NCBI GenBank assembly: GCA_021793155.1
Contig: JAJYTF010000016.1
Coordinates: 1 to 64,000, forward strand
Reading direction: 5' to 3'
DNA: 64,000 bases
DNA from: Pseudomonadota bacterium
Lineage (GTDB): Bacteria > Pseudomonadota > Alphaproteobacteria > Rhodospirillales > Magnetospirillaceae
The notes under the pieces were generated by a model that did not search any database, was not told the DNA's origin, and saw only the letters and a list, made by a program, of their open reading frames with translations. Position numbers and translations under genes: made by a program. Below, piece by piece: positions 34,400-44,418 of this stretch. Within the stretch, counting starts at the first letter, position 1, and every line of letters begins with the position of its first letter.

Positions 34400-35280
34400 C
34401 AGAAAAGTCCCGACAATACCCGCCCCGCCACAGCATCCAGTTTGCGGACCAGTTCGGGATCGCGGACTTCCGGCGCGGTGATGATAGCCATGTCGAGCGC
34501 CCGGTGGCAGCCCCGTTCGCATGGCCGGTGCCGATGCCTCAGCCGCGGGGCCACGGCGCGCACCAGCGCGCGAGCATGATCGGCATTTTCCCGCAGCACC
34601 TTGATCACGCCCTCGACGCTGACATGGTCATGTTCGGGGTGCCAGCAATCGTAATCGGTCACCATAGCCACCGTGGCGTAGCAAAGTTCGGCTTCGCGGG
34701 CCAGCTTCGCCTCGGGCATGTTGGTCATGCCGATGACATCGCACCCCCAGGAGCGATAGAGCTGGGACTCGGCCTGGGTCGAGAACTGAGGCCCCTCCAT
34801 CACCAGATAGGTGCCACCCCGCGTCACCGGAACGCCGATTTCGGTGGCCGCCGCGACGAGCGCATCGCCCAGGCGGCCGCAGACCGGATGGCCAAGCCCG
34901 ACATGGGCCACCAGCCCGGTGCCGAAAAAACTCTTGTGGCGGGCGAAGGTGCGATCGATGAACTGGTCGACAACGACGAACATGCCGGGCGGCAATTCCG
35001 CCTTCAGCGAGCCCACCGCCGAAACTGACACGATCTCGGTCACTCCGGCGCGCTTCATGGCGTCGATATTGGCGCGGAAGTTCAGTTCGGACGGCGGGAT
35101 CCGGTGGCCTCGGCCATGGCGCGGCAGGAACACCAGAGGCTGGCCGTCCAGTTCGCCGAACAGCAGTTCGTCCGAGGGCGCGCCGAACGGACTGTCGACC
35201 CTGCGCCATTGCGTGTTGGTCAGCCCGTCGATCTCGTAGACGCCGCTGCCGCCGATAATGCCGAGAACCGGTGGGGTCAT
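34399..35280 (-). CDS. mtnP: S-methyl-5'-thioadenosine phosphorylase
   Basis: A 293-residue phosphorylase that splits methylthioadenosine into adenine and methylthioribose-1-phosphate. [52 protein letters not shown] and [20 protein letters not shown] are the MtnP signature; TDYDCWHP also fits. ATG 35280 starts [10 protein letters not shown]. It is the first gene of an operon mtnP-mtnA-ald2-VOC. Methylthioadenosine arises from polyamine and quorum-signal synthesis. Confidence 0.94.
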   Translation of the reverse strand: MTPPVLGIIGGSGVYEIDGLTNTQWRRVDSPFGAPSDELLFGELDGQPLVFLPRHGRGHRIPPSELNFRANIDAMKRAGVTEIVSVSAVGSLKAELPPGMFVVVDQFIDRTFARHKSFFGTGLVAHVGLGHPVCGRLGDALVAAATEIGVPVTRGGTYLVMEGPQFSTQAESQLYRSWGCDVIGMTNMPEAKLAREAELCYATVAMVTDYDCWHPEHDHVSVEGVIKVLRENADHARALVRAVAPRLRHRHRPCERGCHRALDMAIITAPEVRDPELVRKLDAVAGRVLSGLF

Positions 35281-35313
35281 GAACCTTGTCCTTTGATCTC
35301 GAAGGCAAGAAAG

Positions 35314-35384
35314 GTTAACCGCCAAGTCGCCAAGGGCGCCAAGGCAACGTCTTGACGTTTGGCGACCTGGCGACGCGGCGGTTT
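35314..35384. repeat. Inverted repeat of the AACCGCCAAGTCGCCAAGG type
   Basis: AACCGCCAAGTCGCCAAGG at the left and CCTGGCGACGCGGCGGTT at the right form imperfect arms about 18 bp long, with CAACGTCTTGACGTTTGG inside also able to pair (AACGTC/GACGTT). It lies upstream of mtnP and beyond the pet terminator. Similar sequences occur as intergenic repeats in other bacteria. Function unknown. Confidence 0.5.
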
Positions 35385-35390
35385 ACAATA

Positions 35391-35421
35391 AGGAAAAGGC
35401 CGCTGTATGGCTACAGCGGCC
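35391..35421 (-). terminator. Intrinsic terminator of the petABC operon
   Basis: On the minus strand a 9-bp GC-rich stem GGCCGCTGT/ACAGCGGCC (35398-35406 and 35413-35421, loop 6) is followed by TTTTCCTT. It lies 26 bases after the petC stop. Confidence 0.75.
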
Positions 35422-35446
35422 CTCTCCACGAATATGAGCTGGCGGC

Positions 35447-36208
35447 TCAGTGCACGTTCGCCCAGATCTTGCGCTTCAAGGCGTAGAGCATGGCGGTCAG
35501 CACCAGCAGGAAGCCGAGCACCTTCAGCCCCAAGCTGTGCCGGGTGTCCAGTTCCGGCTCGGCCGCCCAGTTGAGGAACGCCGCGGCGTCCGTGGCGATC
35601 TGCTCCTTGGTCGCCTTGGTGCCGTCGGCATAGGTCACCGCCTCATCGGAAATCGGCGGCGGCATGGCGATCTGGTGGCCCGGGAATGCCTGGTTGTAGT
35701 ACATCCCGTCGTTGACCTTGAAGCCGGCCGGTGCGTCGACGAAACCGGTGAGGATGGCGTAGACGTAGTCCGGCCCGCCTTCCCTTGCCTTGGTCATCAG
35801 CGAAAGGTCGGGCGGAAGGGCACCGTTGTTGGCAACGCGGGCCGCCTGGTCATTGGGGAACGGCGGGACGATGTGATCGGACGGCTTAGCCGGCCGCTGG
35901 AACATATCGCCCTGATCGTTCGGCCCGTCGGTGACCTGCTTCTCGGCGGCGATCGCCTTGATCTCGTCTTCGGTGAAGCCAAGGGCCGAGAGGTTGCGGT
36001 AGGCCACCAGCTTCATCGAATGGCAGTTCGAGCAGATTTCGCGGAAAACCTGGAAGCCGCGGCGGAGCTGCGCCTTGTCGTACTGGCCGAAAACCCCCTG
36101 GAAGCTCCAGTTGTGGTGCTCCAGTTCGGCCTTTTCGGCGGCCAGGGCGGGAGTCGCCGCGGCGACGAACGCCGCAGCCATCGTGGACAGCAGGAACTTA
36201 CGCATCAT
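35447..36208 (-). CDS. petC: Cytochrome c1 of the bc1 complex
   Basis: A 253-residue c-type cytochrome. A cleaved signal peptide ([20 protein letters not shown]) precedes the heme site CSNCH near residue 61; the axial Met is probably in PPPISDEAV-adjacent AMPPP. A C-terminal membrane anchor ([20 protein letters not shown]) holds it in the inner membrane with the heme domain in the periplasm. It passes electrons from the Rieske protein to soluble cytochrome c. Its ATG overlaps the petB stop. Confidence 0.95.
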   Translation of the reverse strand: MMRKFLLSTMAAAFVAAATPALAAEKAELEHHNWSFQGVFGQYDKAQLRRGFQVFREICSNCHSMKLVAYRNLSALGFTEDEIKAIAAEKQVTDGPNDQGDMFQRPAKPSDHIVPPFPNDQAARVANNGALPPDLSLMTKAREGGPDYVYAILTGFVDAPAGFKVNDGMYYNQAFPGHQIAMPPPISDEAVTYADGTKATKEQIATDAAAFLNWAAEPELDTRHSLGLKVLGFLLVLTAMLYALKRKIWANVH

Positions 36209-37452
36209 GCCTTCTCCATCGGCTGGGCAGCGTGGCCGACCGAGGCGCCTTTCAGCACCGGAGCGGCAATGCTTTGCGGCAGCGGTTTCGGCTTCTCCAC
36301 CTTGCTGATCAGCCAGAGCAGTGGGAAGAAGGCGAAGTAGGCCACCGAGAAAACGCGGCCCAACGGCACCATCGACCCTTCGGGAGGCTGGGAACCGATA
36401 TAGCCGAGGACCACGCAGACCAGTGCGAAGATCCAGAAAAGCTGCTTGTAGATCGGCCGGAACTTGGCCGAACGGACCTTCGAGCGGTCAATCCAGGGAA
36501 GGAAGAAGAAGATGACGATGGCGCCGAACATGGCGATCACGCCGCCCAGCTTGTCCGGAACCGAGCGCAGGATCGCGTAGAACGGCAGGAAGTACCATTC
36601 GGGAACGATATGCGGCGGCGTCACCATGGGATTGGCCGGAATGTAGTTGGTCGGTTCGACGAAGAAGTTGGGCAGAAAGAACACCACGCCGAGATAGACC
36701 ATCAGCAGCACGCCGATGCCGAACAGATCTTTGATGGTGTAGTAGGGATGGAAGGGGATCGTGTCCTGCGGTCCCTTGACGTCGATGCCCAGCGGGTTGT
36801 TCGACTTGGTGGTGTGCAGTGCCACGACATGCAGGAACACCAGGGCGAAGATGACGAAGGGCAGCAGATAGTGCAGGGCGAAGAAGCGGTTCAGCGTCGG
36901 ATTGGCGACCGAGAAGCCGCCCCACAGCCAGGTGGTGATCGCGTCGCCGACCACCGGGATGGCCGAGAACAGGTTGGTGATCACCGTGGTGCCCCAGAAG
37001 CTGAGCTGACCCCAAGGCAGGCAGTAGCCCATGAAGGCGGTGCCCATCATCGTCAGATAGATGACCAGACCCAGCCACCACAAGACTTCGCGCGGCGCCT
37101 TATAGGAACCGTAGTAGAGGCCGCGGAAGATGTGGATGTAGACGCAGACGAAGAAGAACGAGGCGCCGTTCATATGCATGTAGCGCAGCAGCCAACCGTA
37201 GTTGACGTCGCGCATGATGCGCTCAACCGAGTTGAACGCCAGGGCCTCGTTGGGCGTGTAGGCCATCGCAAGAAAAATGCCCGAGAGGATCATGATGACC
37301 AGCATCAGGCCGGCGAGAGAACCGAAGTTCCACCAGTAGTTCAGGTTGCGCGGCGTCGGATATTCGACGGCGCTGTGCTGCAACATGGAGAAAATCGGCA
37401 GGCGGTCATCGAACCACTGGATGACCTTGTTATTGAATTGAGAGCCGCTCAT
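36205..37452 (-). CDS. petB: Cytochrome b of the bc1 complex
   Basis: A 415-residue, eight-helix cytochrome b that binds hemes bL and bH and forms the Qo and Qi ubiquinone sites. [20 protein letters not shown] and [17 protein letters not shown] contain heme His ligands, and the Qo motif PEWYF is in [30 protein letters not shown] is the conserved b-type segment. It lies between petA and petC. Confidence 0.96.
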   Translation of the reverse strand: MSGSQFNNKVIQWFDDRLPIFSMLQHSAVEYPTPRNLNYWWNFGSLAGLMLVIMILSGIFLAMAYTPNEALAFNSVERIMRDVNYGWLLRYMHMNGASFFFVCVYIHIFRGLYYGSYKAPREVLWWLGLVIYLTMMGTAFMGYCLPWGQLSFWGTTVITNLFSAIPVVGDAITTWLWGGFSVANPTLNRFFALHYLLPFVIFALVFLHVVALHTTKSNNPLGIDVKGPQDTIPFHPYYTIKDLFGIGVLLMVYLGVVFFLPNFFVEPTNYIPANPMVTPPHIVPEWYFLPFYAILRSVPDKLGGVIAMFGAIVIFFFLPWIDRSKVRSAKFRPIYKQLFWIFALVCVVLGYIGSQPPEGSMVPLGRVFSVAYFAFFPLLWLISKVEKPKPLPQSIAAPVLKGASVGHAAQPMEKA

Positions 37453-37462
37453 CGATGCACTC

Positions 37463-38017
37463 CTAGCCGATCCGGACTGTGGTGTCGGTGAGGAAAGTAT
37501 ATGCCGGAACCGGCAGGTTCAGTGGGGCGGGGCCTTTGCGGATGCGTCCCGAGGTGTCGTACTGCGAGCCATGGCAGGGGCAGAACCAGCCACCGAATTC
37601 GCCGCGCGGATCACCGGCCTTCTGGCCCAGCGGGATGCAGCCCAGGTGGGTGCAGACACCGACGACGATCAGCCACTGCGGCTTCTTCACGCGCTTGTCG
37701 TCTGCCTCGGGGTCGCGCAGGTCGCCGATATTGACCGCCTTGGCTTCCTCGATCTCGGCCGCCGTGCGATGGCGGATGAATACCGGCTTGCCGCGCCAAG
37801 TCACGGTGATGGCCTGGCCTTCGGCGACCGACGACAAATCCACTTCGGTAGTCGACATCGCCAGAGTGTCGGCCGACGGGTTCATGCTATTGATGAACGG
37901 CCACAAGGCCATGGCGGTACCCGCCACGCCGACGGCCGTCGTCGCGTAAAGCAGGAAGTCGCGCCGCGACGCGTCGCCCGGCGGCAGCCCCTGCGTATGT
38001 GTTGACATGTTAGCCAT
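37463..38017 (-). CDS. petA: Rieske iron-sulfur subunit of the bc1 complex
   Basis: A 184-residue Rieske protein. A Tat-type N-terminal anchor ([20 protein letters not shown]) is followed by the [2Fe-2S] boxes CTHLGCIP and [12 protein letters not shown] 38017 has AGAGGA seven bases upstream; ATG 38008 is an alternative. First gene of petABC, divergent from trmL across a 191-bp gap whose right half is AT-rich and presumably holds both promoters. Confidence 0.95.
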   Translation of the reverse strand: MANMSTHTQGLPPGDASRRDFLLYATTAVGVAGTAMALWPFINSMNPSADTLAMSTTEVDLSSVAEGQAITVTWRGKPVFIRHRTAAEIEEAKAVNIGDLRDPEADDKRVKKPQWLIVVGVCTHLGCIPLGQKAGDPRGEFGGWFCPCHGSQYDTSGRIRKGPAPLNLPVPAYTFLTDTTVRIG

Positions 38018-38208
38018 GCGATTTCCTCTCCAAGACCCGCCGAACCGCGCACCGATGACGACGAAAGTCCCTACCACTCCCTCCCCCCGCACCGCGCCCG
38101 CCGGCGGGGGCGCCGAGGGAAACCAATCGAGCCATATAAAGCAAATCCTCCTTCTTGAAAAGCAGTGGTTTATATAAAATAAGCCTAATCTAGAGTTGTA
38201 ATCCTTAT

Positions 38209-38670
38209 ATGCGCCTAGCCCTGTTCCAGCCTGACATCGCCCAGAACGTCGGAGCCATCCTCCGCCTCGGGGCCTGCCTGGGCATACCCGTCGACATCAT
38301 CGAACCCTGCGGATTCGTTTGGGATATCAAGCGCATCCGCAGGGCCGGATTGGACTACACCGAGTTGGCTCAGGTCACCCGTCACATATCCTGGACGTCC
38401 TATCTGGCCGAACGGCCGGCCGGGCGTCTGCTGCTGCTCACCACTGCCGGCGACAGCCCTCACACACGGTTCGTCTTCCAGCCGCAGGACGTGCTGCTGC
38501 TGGGCCGGGAGAGCGCCGGTGCCCCGCCCGAAGTGCACCAGGCGGCCACGGCGCGGTTGCGCATTCCGATGAAGAGCGGAGCGCGGTCGCTCAACCTGGC
38601 GATGACTGCCGCCTTGGTGCTGGGCGAGGCCTTGCGGCAGATCGGCGGCTTTGCCCCGGAGGAATCATGA
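38209..38670 (+). CDS. trmL: tRNA (cytidine/uridine-2'-O-)-methyltransferase
   Basis: A 153-residue SPOUT methyltransferase that 2'-O-methylates the wobble base 34 of leucine tRNAs. [32 protein letters not shown] and the knot motif [19 protein letters not shown] are diagnostic. The stop overlaps the hemF ATG by four bases, so the pair is coupled. Confidence 0.92.
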   Translation: MRLALFQPDIAQNVGAILRLGACLGIPVDIIEPCGFVWDIKRIRRAGLDYTELAQVTRHISWTSYLAERPAGRLLLLTTAGDSPHTRFVFQPQDVLLLGRESAGAPPEVHQAATARLRIPMKSGARSLNLAMTAALVLGEALRQIGGFAPEES

Positions 38671-39500
38671 CCACGGAACGGGAAAAGCGCGCCAGCTCCT
38701 GGTTTGCCGCCTTGCGCGACGACATTTGCGCGGCCCTTGAAGGACTGGAAAGCGAACTGGCGCCCGACTGTCCGCACCATTTTCATCGCGACGACTGGGT
38801 CCGCGAAGGCGGTGGCGGGGGCACCATGGCGCTGATGCGCGGCGGCGTCTTCGAGAAGGTCGGAGTCAACGTCTCCGAGGTCCACGGCGTCTTCGCCCCC
38901 GAATTCCGCCGAGCCATCCCCGGCGCCGTCGAGGCTGAGGGCCGGTTCTGGGCCGCCGGTCTATCGCTGGTGGCCCATCCCCGATCACCGTTGGTGCCGG
39001 CCGCCCACCTGAACACCCGGATGATCGTCACAACGAAGACCTGGTTCGGCGGCGGCGCCGACCTGACCCCGACTTTCCCCGTCGAGGAGGAGACTCGCGC
39101 TTTCCACGGCGCCATGGAAGCTGCCTGCGCGGCCCATCCGGTGGCCGACTACCCACGATTCAAGCAATGGTGCGACGAGTATTTCTACCTGCCCCACCGG
39201 AACGAGGCCCGAGGTGTCGGCGGCATCTTCTTCGATGACCTTTCGTCGGCCGACTGGGAAGGCGATTTCGCCTTCGTGCGCGAGGTCGGCTTGGCGTTCC
39301 GCCAAGTTTACACCGATCTCGTGCGCCACAACATGCGCCGTTCCTGGACGCCTGAGCAACGGCGGGCGCTGCTGATCAAGCGCGGCCGCTACGTCGAGTT
39401 CAACCTCCTTTACGACCGGGGCACGACATTCGGATTGAAAACCGGCGGCAACCCGGAAGCCATCCTGATGAGCCTGCCGCCCGAGGTCGTGTGGCCCTGA
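38667..39500 (+). CDS. hemF: Oxygen-dependent coproporphyrinogen III oxidase
   Basis: A 277-residue enzyme of aerobic heme synthesis that decarboxylates two propionates of coproporphyrinogen [36 protein letters not shown] and [16 protein letters not shown] are the HemF signature. ATG 38667 is set by overlap with trmL. Its place opposite petABC agrees with an oxygen-respiring cell. Confidence 0.95.
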   Translation: MTTEREKRASSWFAALRDDICAALEGLESELAPDCPHHFHRDDWVREGGGGGTMALMRGGVFEKVGVNVSEVHGVFAPEFRRAIPGAVEAEGRFWAAGLSLVAHPRSPLVPAAHLNTRMIVTTKTWFGGGADLTPTFPVEEETRAFHGAMEAACAAHPVADYPRFKQWCDEYFYLPHRNEARGVGGIFFDDLSSADWEGDFAFVREVGLAFRQVYTDLVRHNMRRSWTPEQRRALLIKRGRYVEFNLLYDRGTTFGLKTGGNPEAILMSLPPEVVWP

Positions 39501-39545
39501 CCCGATGAAAGTGTTACGATTCCTGGTCTTGTCCTGGAGACTGTC

Positions 39546-40607
39546 ATGCGCAAACCTGCGCTCCTCGCTATTGCCCTGACCGCCGCGGCCGGTATCGCCG
39601 GAGCCGCCCTGTGGACCAGACCCCCCATGCCAGAGCCGCCGCCGGCCGACGAGGGCGACGGCAAGAACGAGGCAGATGCCCTGGCAGCCAGCAACGGCTT
39701 GGCTTCGCGCAGCGGAGCAAGCCTCAGCCTGCGGCTGAAAAGCGGTGAAACACTGGCCCTGACCGACCGCATCGCCTGCGGCGATCTGCCCTGCCCGAAG
39801 GAACTCGCCACCCGTTACCGCTATCGAGGCTGGGATCCCGCCCACGGCGGCTTTCTCCTTCAGATCGCCGGCCCCAATGCCGAGCAGATGATCCTGCCTT
39901 ATGGCGAAGAGGACCCGATCCTGGTGGATGTGCGCCATGCGCAGATTGCGGACAGGCCGTTCCCGATGCCCTTACCGCCACCCGCCGTGGCAACCGATGA
40001 GAGCCTGGGTGAATGGCTGACCGACATCGCCGGCGGCCGTAGCCAGAGCGAGGCGCCACTGATCGGTGCCAGCCAGGGCAAGGTAAAGCGCCAGGGGCCC
40101 GTGCTGTCGCTGCAGTTGGCCGACGGGCGGCGCTTCGATCTGACCGATGACCTGGCCTGCGGGCAGGTGTCCTGTCCGCCTCAGATCTTCCGATCCTTCG
40201 ATTATGCAGGGCGCAGCCCCGACAGGCGGTTCGACGTCATCGAGGTGCGTTGGGACGAGGCCAGCGCCGCCCTGCTGGTGGATACCCGTAGCGGCGCGGT
40301 CACCCTGATGCTGGGCGTGCCGAAATTCTCGCCCGATGGGAAGCGGGCAGTGGCTTCGGTGACCGATCTCGAATGGTCGGCGCCGCGGCGGCTGGAGGTG
40401 TGGTCGCTGGGCGGAACGGCACCAGGCCTTGAATTCTCTCTGTCCGCCAAGGACGAGGATGATACCGTCTACCAGGTCAAGAACTGGGATGACGGCGACC
40501 ATCTGCGCCTGCAGCGCGGCGCCTGGGCGTCAACCCAGCGGAGCGACGTCATGCTGGTGCACGACGCCGAGGGCTGGCACATGGAGGGCGGCGACGGCGC
40601 CAACTGA
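39546..40607 (+). CDS. Exported protein with two internal repeats, unknown function
   Basis: A 353-residue protein with an N-terminal signal or anchor (LLAIALTAAAGIAGAALW), then a Pro/Ala/Glu-rich linker. Two segments match: LSLRLKSGETLALTDRIACG around residue 58 and LSLQLADGRRFDLTDDLACG around residue 187, each followed by xxxCP and an aromatic-rich strand. The paired Cys (ACGDLPCP, ACGQVSCP) suggest one disulfide per repeat in the periplasm. Family not recognised. It follows hemF by 45 bases. Confidence 0.75.
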   Translation: MRKPALLAIALTAAAGIAGAALWTRPPMPEPPPADEGDGKNEADALAASNGLASRSGASLSLRLKSGETLALTDRIACGDLPCPKELATRYRYRGWDPAHGGFLLQIAGPNAEQMILPYGEEDPILVDVRHAQIADRPFPMPLPPPAVATDESLGEWLTDIAGGRSQSEAPLIGASQGKVKRQGPVLSLQLADGRRFDLTDDLACGQVSCPPQIFRSFDYAGRSPDRRFDVIEVRWDEASAALLVDTRSGAVTLMLGVPKFSPDGKRAVASVTDLEWSAPRRLEVWSLGGTAPGLEFSLSAKDEDDTVYQVKNWDDGDHLRLQRGAWASTQRSDVMLVHDAEGWHMEGGDGAN

Positions 40608-40621
40608 ATCGGCGCCCTCAC

Positions 40622-42052
40622 TCAGTCCTCGGCGTAGGGATTGCGCCGTTTCCTCAGACCGAACCGAATGGGAACGCCCTCCAGCCCGAAGGTCTCCCGC
40701 AGCCCATTGACCAGATAGCGGGTGTAGGATTCGGGAAGTTCATCTGCCCGCTGGGTGAACAGGGCGAATGTGGGCGGGCGGGTCCGCACCTGGGTCATGT
40801 AGCGGAGCCGCAGCCGGCGCCCGCCCTGGATCGCCGGCGGGGGGTGCCGCTCGGTCATTTCCGCGAGCCAGCGGTTCAGTTGGGCGGTGGGGACGCGCCG
40901 GTTCCACAGGTCGTAGATGCCGACCACCGCGTCCATCAGACGGTCCAGACCCTTCCCGGCCAACGCCGACAGCGTCACCGTCGGCACGCCGCGGACCTGC
41001 GGCAGCGAGGTCTCCAGCCGGTCCTGCAAGCGGCGGACCGCCTCGGCCCGGTTGTCCACCGCATCCCATTTGTTCACGGCGATGACCAGGGCACGGCCCT
41101 CATCGATCACCAGCCGGGCGATGGTCAGGTCCTGTTTGTCCAGGATGGCGTTGGCATCCAGCACCAGCACCACCACATTGGCCATGCGGATAGCCTCGAT
41201 GGTGTTCGAGGTGGACAGGCGCTCGACCGAATCGCTGACATTGGCGCGCCGGCGCAGCCCAGCGGTGTCGACGAGACGGATGGTGCGGCCGCCGTATTGC
41301 CATTCCACGGTGATGGCATCCCGGGTCAGGCCGGCCTCGGGGCCGGTAAGCATCCGCTCTTCGCCGAGCAGGCGGTTGACCAACGTCGATTTGCCGACAT
41401 TCGGCCGGCCCACCACGGCCATTCGCAGCGGCCGGGCAGCCTCGGCCTGTTCGGCCGCGGCGTTGACATCGCCGTCCTCGTCGACCTCATCGTCGCCGGC
41501 GTCCGCCGCCTCATGCCAGGCAGAGGAGAGTTCGTCTTCGGCCATCACGCCCCCGTGTTTTCGGGCATGCGGCAGCAGGGCTTCGTAAAGGTCGTCGAGG
41601 CCTTCGCCGTGCTCAGCCGAGAATGCTACCGGCTCCCCCAGACCAAGCGCAAAGGATTCATAGAGCCCCGGCGCTCCAGCCTTGCCTTCGCATTTGTTGG
41701 CCACCAGGATGACGGGCCGCTTGCTGCGCCGCAGATAGTCGGCGAAGAAGGAATCGAGCGGGGTGACGCCGGCACGCGCGTCGATGAGGAACAGAACCAG
41801 GTCGGCATCGGCGATCGCCCGGTCGGTCTGACTGCGCATGCGGCCTTCGACCGAGTTGTCGAAGGCATCCTCGAGCCCCGCCGTATCGATCACGGTGAAG
41901 CGCAGGTCGGCGATTCCGCCATCGCCTTCGCGACGGTCGCGGGTCACCCCCGGCTTGTCGTGGACGATCGCCAGACGGCGTCCCACCAGCCGGTTGAACA
42001 GGGTCGACTTGCCCACATTGGGGCGGCCGATGATGGCGATCTTGAAGGACAT
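40622..42052 (-). CDS. der: Double GTPase Der (EngA)
   Basis: A 476-residue ribosome assembly GTPase for the 50S subunit. Two G domains are present, each with GRPNVGKST (residues 9-17 and about 203-211), DTAGL-type G3 motifs and NKCE/NKWD G4 motifs, followed by a KH-like C-terminal domain. The acidic linker ([18 protein letters not shown]) is typical of alphaproteobacteria. ATG 42052 ([12 protein letters not shown]) is chosen; ATG 42064 is possible. Confidence 0.95.
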   Translation of the reverse strand: MSFKIAIIGRPNVGKSTLFNRLVGRRLAIVHDKPGVTRDRREGDGGIADLRFTVIDTAGLEDAFDNSVEGRMRSQTDRAIADADLVLFLIDARAGVTPLDSFFADYLRRSKRPVILVANKCEGKAGAPGLYESFALGLGEPVAFSAEHGEGLDDLYEALLPHARKHGGVMAEDELSSAWHEAADAGDDEVDEDGDVNAAAEQAEAARPLRMAVVGRPNVGKSTLVNRLLGEERMLTGPEAGLTRDAITVEWQYGGRTIRLVDTAGLRRRANVSDSVERLSTSNTIEAIRMANVVVLVLDANAILDKQDLTIARLVIDEGRALVIAVNKWDAVDNRAEAVRRLQDRLETSLPQVRGVPTVTLSALAGKGLDRLMDAVVGIYDLWNRRVPTAQLNRWLAEMTERHPPPAIQGGRRLRLRYMTQVRTRPPTFALFTQRADELPESYTRYLVNGLRETFGLEGVPIRFGLRKRRNPYAED

Positions 42053-42130
42053 GCTACTTACCAATTCGCCATGGTCGCCCCTCGGGACTTGGCCCAGGGG
42101 CGGCCAAGGCGGCGAAGGATCAAACGGCCT

Positions 42131-42253
42131 CTAGTGGTCCGCCCCAGACGCTTGGTCCCCAAGCGCCTGGATCAGGCGGCCCACCAACCAATTGAATTGT
42201 GGTGAAAATTCGACGGCTGGTGGCGGTACCATCCGTCGGATTTTCACCACTAG
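42131..42253. repeat. Structured intergenic element, copy A3, bounded by CTAG
   Basis: 123 bp with CTAGTGGT at the left and ACCACTAG at the right. The shared hairpin CCAGACGCTTGG-TCC-CCAAGCGCCTGG is at 42145-42171, followed by GGATCAGGCGGCCCACC and the GAATTGTGGTG module. The right part is a second inverted repeat, GTGGTGAAAATTCGACGG (42199-42216) against CCGTCGGATTTTCACCAC (42233-42250), one mismatch in 18. The right CTAG supplies the TAG stop of bamB (minus strand). The whole element separates der from bamB. Confidence 0.8.
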
Positions 42254-43581
42254 CGATACGCCAGGAGCTTTGCGTCACGGGTAACGAGAATCAGCGTGCC
42301 ATCGGCCACGATGGGCGGAATGCTGACGCCGCCAGGCAATTCCTCTTCGCCGATCTTCGCCCCGGTATAAGGCGAGAACGATACGGCTTTGCCGGCCGAC
42401 GACGTGAGAATCAGGCGGTCGGACGCCAGAATCGGGCCGCTCCAGATGATGCGTCCCTCCTTGTCCTTCTCGTCTTCCCATGTCGGCAGCGAGGTTACCC
42501 AATGCACTTTGCCCGAGGTGGCGTCGAAACAAACCAAGTCCGGCGCGTTGGTGATCAGATACATGTAATCGCCGGCAACCCACGGCGTCTGAATCGACCC
42601 GACGTCCCGGTCCCAGATACGGCGCCCGGTACGCAGGTCGATGGCGGCAACGATGTCGGCGTTGCCCGCCGCATAGACCCTGCCGTGGTCGACCACCGGC
42701 AGACCGCGGATATCGGTCAGTTCGGCAACCTGGTCGGTGCGGCGGATGCTCGAGACCATTTCGCTCCATTGCACCGTGCCGTTCTCGATACGCAACGCGA
42801 ACAGTTCGCCCGAGGTGTAAGGAGCCAGGACTGTATTGCCCTCCACCGCGGGGCTGGTGCCCCCCACCATCATGGCCATCTCGCTCATGCCGTTGTGGTG
42901 CCACAGTTCATGGCCGTCATCGGCCGACAGGGCCTTGGTCTCGTTGTCCACCGTGATGAGTAGCACGCGTCCGGCATGGACGGTCGGCGCGCCCGGCGCG
43001 GGCGCCGACAGGTTATGGCGCCACAGTATCTTCCCCTGCGCCGGATCCAGGGCGACTGCCTGGGCGAATCCCGTGGTGGCGAACAGCTTTCCGTCGTCGT
43101 AGGCGAGGCCGCCTCCGAAGCTTCCATCGCCCACGTCGTCGGGCGTCAGGTCGACACGCCACAGGCGCTCACCATCGCTAAGCCGATAGGCCGAGACTGT
43201 CGAAGCGGCGTCCATGGCGAAGACCTTGCCGTCGGCCACCACCGGCTGGCTGAAATAGGGGCGGCGCTTGTCGCCGCCGGTTCCCAGATCCGCACTCCAA
43301 ACCATGTGCAAGGACGACCCGGCCAGCAGCACGCGGTGGAGGTCGTGCGTCGGCACTCCGCCGGCCTGCGGCCAACTGGCGATCTTCTCCGGATCGGGCA
43401 AAATGATGGGTGAACCGGCTCCGGTATCAGCTTCCAGAGCCTTGGAATGGGCTAGCACGCTGATGCGCTTCCCGGGCAGCGGCGGCGGCGGGCTGTCGGC
43501 AAAAATACTGCTATCGCATGCGGCTAGAAGCCCGCAAGCGGCGGCGATAACGGCCAAACGGCGCATGGGGGCGGTCCTCAT
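42250..43581 (-). CDS. bamB: Outer membrane assembly lipoprotein BamB-like, PQQ-type propeller
   Basis: A 443-residue lipoprotein with lipobox LAAC (Cys22). The mature part is an eight-bladed propeller with repeated blade motifs such as GKVFAMDAASTVSAYRLSDG, YDDGKLFATTGFAQAVALDP and GRVYAAGNADIVAAIDLRTG. BamB supports the BAM complex in outer membrane protein insertion. It is coupled to the upstream TPR membrane protein (TGATG) and followed by der, as in many proteobacteria. Its stop codon lies in the end of a mobile-looking element. Confidence 0.9.
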   Translation of the reverse strand: MRTAPMRRLAVIAAACGLLAACDSSIFADSPPPPLPGKRISVLAHSKALEADTGAGSPIILPDPEKIASWPQAGGVPTHDLHRVLLAGSSLHMVWSADLGTGGDKRRPYFSQPVVADGKVFAMDAASTVSAYRLSDGERLWRVDLTPDDVGDGSFGGGLAYDDGKLFATTGFAQAVALDPAQGKILWRHNLSAPAPGAPTVHAGRVLLITVDNETKALSADDGHELWHHNGMSEMAMMVGGTSPAVEGNTVLAPYTSGELFALRIENGTVQWSEMVSSIRRTDQVAELTDIRGLPVVDHGRVYAAGNADIVAAIDLRTGRRIWDRDVGSIQTPWVAGDYMYLITNAPDLVCFDATSGKVHWVTSLPTWEDEKDKEGRIIWSGPILASDRLILTSSAGKAVSFSPYTGAKIGEEELPGGVSIPPIVADGTLILVTRDAKLLAYR

Positions 43582-44306
43582 CAGCCTTTGGCCTTGTCGG
43601 CTGGCTTGGTGGCAGGAAGCGATGCTGGAGCGGCAGCCGCCGACCCCAGCACGGTGAGCATTTCGGCAGCGCGGGCTCGCACACCCTGTGGTGCCTGAAG
43701 GTCGTCGGTCAACTGCTTGTAGAGTTCGGTCGCATGCTTCCCGTCGCCCTGCTTCTGGGCGATCAGCGCCAGCAGTTCAGTCGCCGTGTAATGCCACGGA
43801 GCGCCCATTTCGGCCAACGGCGCGATGCGCTTCTGCAACTGGACGGGATCGGCCGTGTCGAGTGTGAGAAGCGATTCCTTCAGCAAAGCCAGATCGCGAT
43901 ATAGCTGCGGTGCCGAGGACCCCATGATTTCTTCATAGGCGGCGGTCGCTCCGTGCAGGTCGCCACGTTCGGCCAGAAGCTCGGCACGGCGCATGTCGGC
44001 GGCGATGCCGATGCCGGTCCGGCTGTCGCCGGCAAGCTTGGCCAGTGCACCCAACGCCGCGTCCGTCTTGCCCTGCGCAATCAGTTCCACTGCTGCGCTG
44101 AACTTGGCGGCGTCTGCCTGGCGTTGCTTGTTCTCCCAGCTTTGCCAGCCCTGGTAGCCGGCGACGGTGAGAACGACGGCCAGCGCGGCGGCGATGATGT
44201 AATTGCCGTACCGCTTCCACAGCCGATGGTACTGCTCGCGGCGCAGTTCCTCGTCGACTTCCTGTATCAGCAGGTCGCCTGCGGGGTCATTGTCGCTGAC
44301 GCTCAC
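43581..44306 (-). CDS. Membrane-anchored TPR protein (YfgM-like)
   Basis: A 241-residue protein. An N-terminal cytoplasmic stretch (EELRREQYHRLWKRYGNYII) leads to one membrane segment (IIAAALAVVLTVAGYQGW), and the rest is helical repeats typical of the YfgM/TPR-like family (KFSAAVELIAQGKTDAALGAL and similar). YfgM binds SecYEG and periplasmic chaperones in E. coli. Next to bamB and der, as in many proteobacteria. The C-terminus is low-complexity Ala/Pro/Lys. Confidence 0.85.
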   Translation of the reverse strand: MSVSDNDPAGDLLIQEVDEELRREQYHRLWKRYGNYIIAAALAVVLTVAGYQGWQSWENKQRQADAAKFSAAVELIAQGKTDAALGALAKLAGDSRTGIGIAADMRRAELLAERGDLHGATAAYEEIMGSSAPQLYRDLALLKESLLTLDTADPVQLQKRIAPLAEMGAPWHYTATELLALIAQKQGDGKHATELYKQLTDDLQAPQGVRARAAEMLTVLGSAAAAPASLPATKPADKAKG

Positions 44307-44418
44307 AGATTTTTTTCTCCACTACGACGAAACGGGGCTCAACATAGCGCCCCCGTGGCGCCAACGCAAATGCGGCTTGACACCACCTTACCGGCACCGC
44401 GGAAGTGCTCCACCTTCG

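Noticed and set aside
42199-42963. 254-residue plus-strand frame opposite bamB
   Set aside because: It runs antisense to an intact lipoprotein propeller and gives no recognisable domain.
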